A DNA stretch of 15,276 bases from Alphaproteobacteria bacterium (GTDB lineage: Bacteria; Pseudomonadota; Alphaproteobacteria; UBA8366; GCA-2717185): the NCBI GenBank assembly GCA_016764135.1, contig JAESSL010000392.1, positions 1-15,276 on the forward strand. Reading direction: 5' to 3'. The number at the start of each line of letters is the position of its first letter. Positions within the stretch are counted from its first letter, which is position 1. Under the pieces are notes generated by a model. The model ran no database searches. It was not told where the DNA came from and saw only the letters and a list, made by a program, of their open reading frames with translations. The translations under genes were made by a program, and so were the position numbers. Positions 7,011-13,004 of this stretch are shown here, in pieces.

Positions 7011-7477
7011 TGCTTGATGAATTGCGTGAGCTTTATCAGGAAGTAATTCTCGACCACGGGAAAAATCCCCGGAATTTTCGCGACGTTGAAGACGCGACGA
7101 GTCAGGCGCATGGCAGCAATCCACTGTGCGGCGACCAGCTTGTCGTTTACGTCAAAGTCGGTGACGACGATATCATTCAGGACGTTTCTTTTGTCGGGAA
7201 GGGGTGCGCTATCTCGATGGCGTCCGCATCCATGATGACGGAGCTGGTGCGCGGAAAGACAATTGATGGCGCCAACCACATGTTTGACCATGTTCATCAT
7301 ATGTGCACGGGCGAAGGCGAAGATGTTGATGTGACTGAATTTGGCGAAGATGCGGATCGCATTGGCGTGTTATCCGGCGTGCGTGAATTTCCGGTGCGCG
7401 TTAAATGTGCGACCCTGGCGTGGCACACGCTGAAGGCTGCAATGGAAGGCAAGGAGGAAGCTTCGTCAGAGGCGTGA
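7010..7477 (+). CDS. sufU: SufU, zinc-type scaffold-like sulfurtransferase
   Basis: A 155-residue member of the IscU/SufU fold. Cys 40, Asp 42, Cys 66 and Cys 133 occupy the zinc ligand positions known from Bacillus SufU. The last cysteine is preceded by Lys (VKCATLAWHT) rather than by the His found in IscU. The SufU-specific insertion between the second and third cysteines is present (roughly residues 85-112, including the GEGEDVDVTEFGEDADR stretch). These features favour the SufU role, taking persulfide from SufS and passing it to SufB, over an IscU cluster scaffold. The start overlaps the sufS stop by one base (TGATG), so the partners are made together. Proteobacterial SUF operons more often use SufE, which makes this combination worth noting. 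The C-terminal tail is acidic and probably unstructured. Confidence 0.93.
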   Translation: MLDELRELYQEVILDHGKNPRNFRDVEDATSQAHGSNPLCGDQLVVYVKVGDDDIIQDVSFVGKGCAISMASASMMTELVRGKTIDGANHMFDHVHHMCTGEGEDVDVTEFGEDADRIGVLSGVREFPVRVKCATLAWHTLKAAMEGKEEASSEA

Positions 7478-7507
7478 TGTCACGCTGAATGAGGAGCTGA
7501 TTAAAAC

Positions 7508-7912
7508 ATGTATCCATACAACCCTGGTTTTCAGTCTTTTATGCCCGGTCCACCGGATGAAGAGGATCTCGTCGCCAATGCGGGCGCGCCGAAGGACCCT
7601 GCCGTGGTGATATCCAGTCGCGAGGACTTGATAACGGCGATGCGGACGGTTTTTGATCCGGAAATTCCGGTGAATATTTATGAACTCGGCCTAATTTATG
7701 ATTTTACGATTGACGAGGCCGGGACCGTCGATATTAAAATGACATTGACCGCGCCCACATGCCCTGTTGCGGGTATCTTGCCGGGGCAGGTGGCGGACGC
7801 TGTCGCTGAGCTCGAAGGCGTTGGCGAAGTCACGGTAGACCTAGTATGGGATCCCCCGTGGGATCAGTCAAAAATGTCAGAAGTGGCGAGAGTTGAACTA
7901 GATATGTTTTAA
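7508..7912 (+). CDS. sufT: SufT, MIP18/DUF59-family Fe-S maturation protein
   Basis: A 134-residue protein whose residues 38-134 form the MIP18/DUF59 domain: FDPEIPVNIYELGLIYDF (49-66), TLTAPTCPVA with the conserved Cys 85, and the C-terminal block VWDPPWDQSKMSEVARVELDMF. This is the stand-alone SufT layout of SUF operons. Family knowledge: it helps maturation or maintenance of Fe-S proteins, mainly under high demand; its exact biochemistry is not settled. The first 37 residues are Pro/Gly-rich and look disordered (YPYNPGFQSFMPGPPDEED). AGGAG (7492-7496) lies 11 bases before the ATG. It sits 30 bp after sufU and 55 bp before sufA, and is surely co-transcribed with them. Confidence 0.93.
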   Translation: MYPYNPGFQSFMPGPPDEEDLVANAGAPKDPAVVISSREDLITAMRTVFDPEIPVNIYELGLIYDFTIDEAGTVDIKMTLTAPTCPVAGILPGQVADAVAELEGVGEVTVDLVWDPPWDQSKMSEVARVELDMF

Positions 7913-7930
7913 TCGCAAATTTTTGTGATT
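7911..7930. promoter_or_regulatory. Imperfect palindrome at the sufT stop codon
   Basis: AATCGCAAA (7911-7919) and TTTGTGATT (7922-7930) are complementary apart from one G-U position, with two bases between them. The 20-bp element begins in the sufT stop codon and lies 37 bases before the sufA start. It could be a weak mRNA hairpin that adjusts sufA levels, or a protein site. No T-run follows, so termination is unlikely. Confidence 0.3.
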
Positions 7931-7967
7931 ACCGTAAGTTGAAGCGATGCCGTTAAGGAGCGTAATG

Positions 7968-8306
7968 ATGGAAAGACCACAAGCAATAACTCTTACCGAC
8001 GCCGCCGCCGCGCGGGTCAAGGTGTTGATGAGCAAGGCGGAGACCCCGATTGTCGGGCTTCGGGTTGGCGTCAAGGCGCGTGGGTGCACCGGGATGAGCT
8101 ACTTTGTTGAATACGCGGAAAAAGATCTGCCCTTCGAGGAAGTCGTTGAAGATAAAGGCGTGCGCATTCTGATTGATCCGGCGGCGACGATGTTTTTGAT
8201 CGGTTCGGAAATGGACTATCAGGAAGACAAGCTGCAATCCGGGTTTGTGTTTAAAAACCCGAATGAAAAAGGTCGTTGCGGGTGTGGCGAATCTTTCCAC
8301 GTTTGA
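7968..8306 (+). CDS. sufA: SufA, A-type Fe-S carrier
   Basis: A 112-residue A-type carrier (HesB/IscA/SufA fold). Its three cluster-binding cysteines are Cys 40 in ARGCTGMSY and Cys 104 and Cys 106 in GRCGCGESF near the C-terminus, the canonical C-x63-C-x-C pattern. It takes clusters from SufBC2D and delivers them to apo-proteins in the cytosol. Three in-frame ATGs exist at 7947, 7965 and 7968. AAGGAG at 7955-7960 lies seven bases before 7968 and four before 7965, so I prefer 7968; starting at 7947 would put the ribosome site inside the gene. As the last gene of the SUF cluster it is most likely SufA; IscA or ErpA are alternative names for the same fold, but the context argues for SufA. Confidence 0.93.
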   Translation: MERPQAITLTDAAAARVKVLMSKAETPIVGLRVGVKARGCTGMSYFVEYAEKDLPFEEVVEDKGVRILIDPAATMFLIGSEMDYQEDKLQSGFVFKNPNEKGRCGCGESFHV

Positions 8307-8360
8307 TGGTTTGCGCCCTTTATATTTGATGTTTTTCGCCCCTTAGGTTTGATGTTCTTC
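8302..8360. repeat. 23-bp period short tandem repeat after sufA
   Basis: TTTGATG occurs three times at exact 23-bp steps (8302, 8325 and 8348). The last two copies belong to a longer 23-bp unit (8314-8336 and 8337-8359) with 19 of 23 positions identical, starting CGCCC; the first copy overlaps the sufA stop codon and is only partial. No terminator-like stem was seen in this 99-bp gap before mnmA. Confidence 0.55.
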
Positions 8361-8405
8361 GGATGAGACGCCGTGTTTTATGAATGTGGCGTTGCAGGTT
8401 GAGTT

Positions 8406-9551
8406 ATGGCGTTACCAGAACTTGAAAGAATAGATCCGGACAGAGCTATCGCAGACACAAGGGTCGTGGTCGCAATGTCGGGTGGCGTTGATTCTTCGGT
8501 GACCGCCGCGCTATTGGCGGAGGCGGGCTACGACGTCGTTGGCGTGACCTTACAGCTCTACGATCACGGAGAGGCCGTGTCGCGAAAAGGCGCATGCTGC
8601 GCGGGGCGCGATATTCATGACGCTCGCGATGTCGCCGCGCGGCTGGATATTCCACATTACGTTCTGGATTACGAAACAGCGTTCCAGCAAAGCGTGATCG
8701 ACGACTTTGCCGATTCCTATGTACGGGGCGAAACGCCTATTCCCTGCATCAGATGCAATCAAACGGTAAAATTTCGCGACCTCCTCTCGACGGCTAAAGA
8801 CCTCGGCGCCGTTGCGATGGCGACGGGGCATTATGTGCGCCGGGTGGTTGGGCCCCGCGGGCCGGAGTTGCACCGTGCTGTCGATGATACGCGCGATCAA
8901 AGTTACTTTCTGTTCACGACGACCAAAGCGCAGATAGACTTTCTTCGTTTTCCTCTTGGCGGCTTGCCCAAGTCGGAAACCCGCGCTCACGCCGCGCGTT
9001 TTGGGCTGGCGATTGCGGATAAACCGGATAGTCAGGATATTTGTTTCGTACCCAATGGGTCCTACGCGCGCATTGTTGAAAAGCTACGCCCCGAGGCGTT
9101 GACGCCTGGCGAAATTGTCGATCAGGGCGGGCGGGTATTAGGCCATCATAACGGCATCATCAACTTTACCGTGGGTCAACGACGAGGGTTGGGCATCGGC
9201 GGTCGGCAGGATAGCGTCGATCCGTTATACGTGCTTGGCGTGGACGCAACTGCGCATCGCGTCGTGGTTGGGCCACGAGACGCCCTGGCCGTGACCCGCA
9301 TCCCTCTGGGTGAGGTGAACTGGCTGTCCGGCGTCCCATCGACCGAAAAAAAATGCGCTGTAAAGCTTCGCTCAAATATGGCGCCAGTGCGCGCCCATGT
9401 AATCCCGAACGCTACGGGAAATGGGGCGATTATTGAGCTGGAAACACCGGAATACGGCGTTTCCCCGGGACAGGCCTGTGTTTTTTACGACGAAGATCAC
9501 GTCCTTGGCGGCGGCTGGATCCAGGCAATGGACATCGCCCGCGCCGCGTGA
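8406..9551 (+). CDS. mnmA: MnmA, tRNA 2-thiouridylase
   Basis: A 381-residue enzyme that, using ATP and relayed persulfide sulfur, thiolates C2 of uridine 34 in tRNAs for Lys, Glu and Gln. The ATP PP-loop is MSGGVDSS (24-31). The two catalytic cysteines are Cys 117 in CIRCNQTVKF and Cys 213 in KPDSQDICF. Other family blocks are ATGHYVRR, DQSYFLF, the GQRRGLGIGG stretch and the C-terminal beta-barrel ending GQACVFYDEDHVLGGGWI. It has a 20-residue N-terminal lead before the PP-loop, which I recall as usual for alphaproteobacterial forms. No strong Shine-Dalgarno precedes ATG 8406. It follows sufA by 99 bp on the same strand and may be read through from the SUF operon or have its own promoter. 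Functional linkage with the desulfurases in the window is plausible because they would supply its sulfur. Confidence 0.97.
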   Translation: MALPELERIDPDRAIADTRVVVAMSGGVDSSVTAALLAEAGYDVVGVTLQLYDHGEAVSRKGACCAGRDIHDARDVAARLDIPHYVLDYETAFQQSVIDDFADSYVRGETPIPCIRCNQTVKFRDLLSTAKDLGAVAMATGHYVRRVVGPRGPELHRAVDDTRDQSYFLFTTTKAQIDFLRFPLGGLPKSETRAHAARFGLAIADKPDSQDICFVPNGSYARIVEKLRPEALTPGEIVDQGGRVLGHHNGIINFTVGQRRGLGIGGRQDSVDPLYVLGVDATAHRVVVGPRDALAVTRIPLGEVNWLSGVPSTEKKCAVKLRSNMAPVRAHVIPNATGNGAIIELETPEYGVSPGQACVFYDEDHVLGGGWIQAMDIARAA

Positions 9552-9584
9552 TGTAAAAACAGATTAATTCAACATTTCCAATGG

Positions 9585-9613
9585 TTGACACTCGCCAACG
9601 GAGTGCGTATTCA
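9585..9613 (+). promoter_or_regulatory. Consensus sigma-70 promoter of the tRNA-Met gene
   Basis: TTGACA (9585-9590, a perfect -35) and TATTCA (9608-9613) are 17 bp apart. Transcription would start near 9620, leaving a short leader before the tRNA at 9637. This fits a strong stable-RNA promoter. Confidence 0.75.
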
Positions 9614-9636
9614 CACCGGTGTCCAAGCGACCTTGG

Positions 9637-9713
9637 GGCGGAGTAGCTCAGTTGGTTAGAGCAGCGGAATCATAATCCGCGTGTCGGGGGTTCAAATCCC
9701 TCCTCCGCTACCA
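9637..9713 (+). tRNA. Elongator tRNA-Met, anticodon CAT
   Basis: A 77-nt cloverleaf including an encoded CCA (9711-9713). The acceptor stem GGCGGAG (9637-9643) pairs with CTCCGCT (9703-9709), with G-U at the first pair. The D-arm is GCTC/GAGC around AGTTGGTTA. The anticodon stem GCGGA (9664-9668) pairs with TCCGC (9676-9680), with loop ATCATAA and CAT at 9671-9673. The T-arm has the loop TTCAAAT. It lacks the three G-C anticodon-stem pairs of initiator tRNA. The body matches what I recall of alphaproteobacterial elongator tRNA-Met rather than the lysidine-modified tRNA-Ile2, which also reads CAT in DNA. Confidence 0.95.
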
Positions 9714-9721
9714 ATAATTTC

Positions 9722-9754
9722 AACGTCTTAGCTGTTTTCGGCTAAGACGTTTTT
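9722..9754 (+). terminator. Intrinsic terminator of the tRNA-Met gene
   Basis: AACGTCTTAGC (9722-9732) and GCTAAGACGTT (9741-9751) form a perfect 11-bp stem with an 8-nt loop. The run TTTTT (9750-9754) closes the stem. It sits nine bases after the CCA end, as expected for a single-tRNA transcription unit. Confidence 0.85.
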
Positions 9755-9760
9755 CGTTCT

Positions 9761-9780
9761 GGGGTAACAAATGGGGTAAC
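9761..9780. repeat. GGGGTAAC direct repeat downstream of the tRNA, possible integrase-site relic
   Basis: GGGGTAAC occurs at 9761-9768 and again at 9773-9780, with ACAA-T-type filler between them (12-bp period). Such short direct repeats next to a tRNA 3' end resemble the arm-type sites used by tyrosine integrases. No integrase gene and no second copy of the tRNA end were found in the window, so this reading is an inference. Confidence 0.35.
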
Positions 9781-9952
9781 ACGGGCCGAATTCTTGCCTA
9801 AGTAATTATATTCAGGGGCTTATTTCCGTTTTTTGTTGATTCACTTCTGGTGTTCCTCGCATAGGCGATATTCGAGATGACGCTACCGAAGTCTCAAATT
9901 GTCCCGAAGCAGCCGAGCGCAGAAGAAGGCATTTGTTTGAGATGCACCTGTC

Positions 9953-12187
9953 ATGGAGTACAAGAACAAGATGGCGAAGAATCAAAATCATTCGGTTAGG
10001 GGCGACCGAGCGCTCAATTCTGGTGACGAGGATAAGCTTGGGTTTCGCGATGTTGCTAAGCGGATCGCTACTTCGCTCGTGGATCGCGCATCCGAAGATG
10101 GTTTTGTTATCGGGTTAGAGGGGGCTTGGGGTTCGGGAAAATCCAGCCTTTTGTTCCTGATTGAAGATGAGCTAGAAAAGCTCTCCGAGGACCAGGCGCC
10201 AACCGTTATCAATTTCCGGCCTTGGTTAATCGGCAACCGAGATGCGCTCGTTACGAGCCTTTTCCACGAACTCTCTCGGCAGCTTGATCAAGTAGCTATT
10301 AGCGCAGGTGACAAAACTTCGATATCTGCTGCCAAGGCCGAAGAGGCCAGGAAAGCGCTCCGTAAATTTATGAGCGGTTTGAGTAAGACGGGGTCTGCAA
10401 TTGAATTCGTCGGCGAAGCCACGGGGGTTGGGCCGATCAAATGGATCGGCAAGCTGGGCAAGATAATTGGGGAATGGGCTAACAAAAAATCACCCTCACC
10501 TCAGCTCTCTGAACTTAAGGATAAGCTGGTCAAATCGCTCCGAGGCCTTGGGCACCGGTTTGTCATTACCATAGACGATGTGGATCGTCTTGAGCCCATG
10601 GAGGTCATTGAGATCTTGAGACTCGTGCGCTCGGTCGCTGACCTTCCAAACGTGATCTATTTGCTCTGCTACGACAGCGATATTCTAGCGCACAGCATCG
10701 AGAAGGCATCCGGTGTAAAGAACGGCCAGTCATACCTGGAGAAGATTGTTCAGCTGACCGTGATGGTTCCTAAGCCGGAACTGTTTCAATTGCGCCAATG
10801 GTTCGCCGACGAGTTGCGCCTTATAGCTTCAGTACAGGATGAGGATAACAACGACCTTTTGAGACTGCGGACCGTCATAGACTATGAGGGTGGCCGACAG
10901 CTGCGGACACCGAGATCAGTGGTGCGCGCGCTCGATGCTATACGGTTTTTTTGGCCACCGCTACGCGAGGCGAAGGCCGATCTCATCGACCTTGTATGGC
11001 TCCAGCTTGTCAAGGAAGGTAACTTGGCACTTTATCGCTGGATTGAGGAATACTGCACCACCGCTGCTGGAATTTCGCTAGGAACAGCGCGCATCGATGA
11101 AGCAGAAAAAGTGCAGGAACTCTCCAAACTTCTTGAAGCGTTAGCGGGAGATTCCGTTGATGATGTTACATATCGATACAACTTTGCAGATCCGCTCCCA
11201 GGTATCGAAGTAGACTATTCCGACGCCGGAAAAAGCTTTAAAATATTCGAGAGTGTAAGCGATCATGACCGAGACGAGTCCATCCGGAAAAGGCGTCTCG
11301 CTAGCCCCGATCACTATCGCCTTTATTTCGCTCTGAATGGCCCATCGCACGCACTTACCCAAGACAACTTTACATCAATGTGGGCGGCTGCTGAGGGCAG
11401 TGCTGAACAAGCGGCGACGGTGTTGCTGCATCTTCACAACGAACATGTGGCGGGGTCGCTGACCAAAGCCAGCCTCATGCTAGAGCGTATCAAAGGTGGT
11501 GTATACGAAGTATTGGCACCTGAGCAATGCGAGAACCTGCTGATCGCGTTCTCGCAGATGATGGACAAGCCGTACGAACGCCAGTCATTTGATCCGAACC
11601 GGGTCAGTTCTTTGTGGGGCGGAGCGGAGCAGCTGATACCGTTGCTCTTTTCCAGCCTTGATGCGCCCCGCCGTGATGCCGTGATCACGGCAATGTTTTA
11701 TAAAGGTGCGGCCATAGGTTGGCTGACATCGCTGTTCCGAAACGAGACTTTCGCACATGGCCGCTTTGGCGAAAGGCGTAGTTTAGAAACCGAATGGCTA
11801 TTTACAGACGTCGAGTTGGATTATATCACCGAACTTATGCTCGGTCGCTTCCAGGCGATGTCCGCAAGCGACGTGCTTCGTTGCCCTGACCCGATCAGCC
11901 TACTTTTCGCTTGGCAACAAGGGGGAGATGAACAAGGGCCACGTAAGCTTGTAGAGGCGAACGTCGTTTTAGATCTAGGTCTCGTTGAGACGCTTGAGCG
12001 CCTGACCGGCACTACTCTTAGTAGCGACCGAGGCGCGGTGCAGACTTTGACTAAGACAAACATTGCACCCTTCATGGACTTTGAGAGCGTTAGGCAAAGG
12101 ATCAACGCCCTAGCAAAAGGGAATAGTGATCTACGCGAGCGAGCCTCGCACCTTTCTGCTGCATTCGATGATAGGACCAGCTACTAG
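9953..12187 (+). CDS. KAP-family P-loop NTPase, accessory/defence-type
   Basis: A 744-residue protein. The N-terminal third is a KAP (Kidins220/PifA) NTPase: Walker A EGAWGSGKSSLL with Lys 63, then INFRPWLIGNRDALVTSLF (86-104), Walker B FVITIDDVDRLEP (203-215), VIYLLCYDSDIL, and YLEKIVQLTVMVPKP (261-275). KAP proteins often carry membrane helices inserted between Walker A and B. Here that insert (about 135-180) is glycine-rich and only mildly hydrophobic, so the protein is probably cytosolic or peripheral. The remaining 450 residues match nothing I recognise. Family knowledge: prokaryotic KAP NTPases include the phage-exclusion protein PifA and QatA. No qat partners are present. ATG 9953 is the first in-frame start after a stop; ATG 9971 is an alternative and neither has a clear ribosome site. 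It lies alone between tRNA-Met and the truncated GIY-YIG gene, which suggests acquisition by transfer. Confidence 0.85.
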   Translation: MEYKNKMAKNQNHSVRGDRALNSGDEDKLGFRDVAKRIATSLVDRASEDGFVIGLEGAWGSGKSSLLFLIEDELEKLSEDQAPTVINFRPWLIGNRDALVTSLFHELSRQLDQVAISAGDKTSISAAKAEEARKALRKFMSGLSKTGSAIEFVGEATGVGPIKWIGKLGKIIGEWANKKSPSPQLSELKDKLVKSLRGLGHRFVITIDDVDRLEPMEVIEILRLVRSVADLPNVIYLLCYDSDILAHSIEKASGVKNGQSYLEKIVQLTVMVPKPELFQLRQWFADELRLIASVQDEDNNDLLRLRTVIDYEGGRQLRTPRSVVRALDAIRFFWPPLREAKADLIDLVWLQLVKEGNLALYRWIEEYCTTAAGISLGTARIDEAEKVQELSKLLEALAGDSVDDVTYRYNFADPLPGIEVDYSDAGKSFKIFESVSDHDRDESIRKRRLASPDHYRLYFALNGPSHALTQDNFTSMWAAAEGSAEQAATVLLHLHNEHVAGSLTKASLMLERIKGGVYEVLAPEQCENLLIAFSQMMDKPYERQSFDPNRVSSLWGGAEQLIPLLFSSLDAPRRDAVITAMFYKGAAIGWLTSLFRNETFAHGRFGERRSLETEWLFTDVELDYITELMLGRFQAMSASDVLRCPDPISLLFAWQQGGDEQGPRKLVEANVVLDLGLVETLERLTGTTLSSDRGAVQTLTKTNIAPFMDFESVRQRINALAKGNSDLRERASHLSAAFDDRTSY

Positions 12188-12451
12188 GCCGCCCGCTTTA
12201 GGGCGCCCTATGCCGTAGCGGGTGCAATATTGGATGACAGCAAGGGGGCAAGCGCGGCTGTTCGGCGGAGATCGGGCCCAGGGCCGCTCCTGGCCAGACT
12301 CGGATTATCTGCCATTTGGATTTCACTTCCGCTTTACCCCATGCCGGCGATGTCCATGGGCCCAAATTGGGGTTTGGGTCTAACGACCGAACGCCATCGC
12401 CCTACACCCCCCATAGGCGTGGTCGGCCCCTGACAAGTCGATTCCCCCTTG

Positions 12452-12470
12452 GGAATAAATAGTATATTCC
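12452..12470. promoter_or_regulatory. Inverted repeat in an AT-rich pocket, possible operator
   Basis: GGAATA (12452-12457) and TATTCC (12465-12470) flank a 7-bp AT-rich spacer, giving a 19-bp near-palindrome of the size a small dimeric repressor would bind. No regulator gene lies beside it, and no convincing -35/-10 pair surrounds it. Confidence 0.3.
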
Positions 12471-12550
12471 GCCCGAAATGGAAAATGTCGTTGACGCTCG
12501 TTGGCGATAAGACCTTTGCGCTTCGAGGAAAGAAGAAGTAAAGGTGGGGG

Positions 12551-12649
12551 CGGAGCCGGTACGCACGGCTCTGGGGCTTTGTAACCTCTGTATTGAGTGG
12601 TTGGTGCTGACCGTAGCAGCGCCGCAGTCCTTGACCTTTTATGGTCGGG
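12551..12649 (+). ncRNA. Hairpin series, candidate structured RNA
   Basis: Three compact hairpins follow each other. They are CGGAGCCG/CGGCTCTG with a 7-nt loop (12551-12573), GGTGCTG/CAGCGCC with a 7-nt loop (12603-12623), and CTTGACC/GGTCGGG with a 6-nt loop (12630-12649). Each includes one or two G-U pairs. Two weaker stems follow: AACCG/CGGTT at 12696-12713 and CCCCG/CGGGG at 12722-12761. No coding potential is evident. I match it to no known RNA family, and single stems of this size are expected by chance, so this is a candidate only. Confidence 0.25.
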
Positions 12650-12796
12650 GAAGCCTGTGGCGTATGTCCAGGAATTCCCGTCTAAAGGCCATAGGAACCG
12701 ACTCAGTACGGTTTACAAACTCCCCGATCATCAGGATCAGGATTGAAATCAACTTACGGGGCCGCACCGCAAGCTCTGGTTTTGGGGAGGTAAACG

Positions 12797-12985
12797 GTGT
12801 CGGATTACGTATCCTCGGACTGGTATTCATGGGCGCAACGGAACGAAATACCGAATTCGAAACTGCGTGGTGTTTACGCAATCGCGCATTTTTCGAAAGT
12901 GCCATCTGGAAACGCTGATCCGCTCCAAGTCGAAGTCGTCTATATTGGGCAAACGAGCGGTAAGACGAAGAGCATTTATGGCTGA
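12797..12985 (+). pseudogene. GIY-YIG nuclease domain, truncated
   Basis: A 62-codon frame starting with GTG at 12797, preceded by an excellent ribosome site GGGGAGG (12784-12790, six bases upstream), so the start looks real. The product contains RGVYAIAHF (the 'GIY' strand, 24-32) and VEVVYIGQTSGK (the 'YIG' strand, about 46-56), spaced as in GIY-YIG nucleases. It stops after SIYG, near or just before the place where the catalytic arginine helix and the rest of the domain should follow. The intact fold needs about 90 residues, so this fragment should be inactive. The stop is only 19 bases from the 3' end of the convergent mcd gene, so a deletion or insertion junction is likely here. It could belong with the KAP gene upstream. 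The domain call rests on two short motifs and their spacing. Confidence 0.65.
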
Positions 12986-13004
12986 GAATTGATGCGAAGG
13001 CGCC

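Larger units (their letters stand above)
12188..12796. other. 609-bp stretch without a convincing gene, inside the accessory insert
   Basis: No reading frame here has a recognisable domain together with a good start. The first part (about 12240-12440) is GC-rich with local inverted repeats such as CCAGG/CCTGG at 12278-12293. It is followed by an AT-rich pocket (12450-12470) and then by a series of hairpins from 12551 on. A weak CGCCC/GGGCG stem (12190-12205) follows the KAP stop codon without a T-run. The stretch may be eroded coding DNA, a non-coding RNA gene, or a leader for the GIY-YIG gene. Confidence 0.5.

Noticed and set aside
12230..12433. 67-codon open frame on the plus strand after the KAP gene
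   Set aside because: It begins with TTG without a ribosome site, the product is Pro/Gly/Arg-rich with no recognisable domain, and the block is GC-rich with open frames on both strands, so openness is weak evidence.
12551..12573. Resemblance of the GAGCCG...CGGCTC hairpin to group II intron domain V
   Set aside because: The bulge and conserved catalytic triad arrangement are missing, the stem is too short, and no reverse transcriptase or maturase is nearby.
12639..12905. 88-codon minus-strand frame antisense to the nuclease fragment
   Set aside because: It has no domain, no supporting start signal, and is explained as the shadow of the opposite strand.
12544..12918. 124-codon plus-strand frame overlapping the GIY-YIG fragment in another frame
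   Set aside because: It has a GTG start with no good ribosome site and no recognisable motif, and it overlaps a frame with a strong ribosome site and nuclease motifs.
9953..12985. A complete QatABCD or other known multi-gene defence system
   Set aside because: Only a KAP NTPase is present; there is no QueC-like, TatD-like or other partner gene in the window.
9700..13004. A second copy of the tRNA-Met 3' end marking the far attachment site
   Set aside because: I looked for the T-arm/acceptor sequence up to the mcd border and found no convincing copy.
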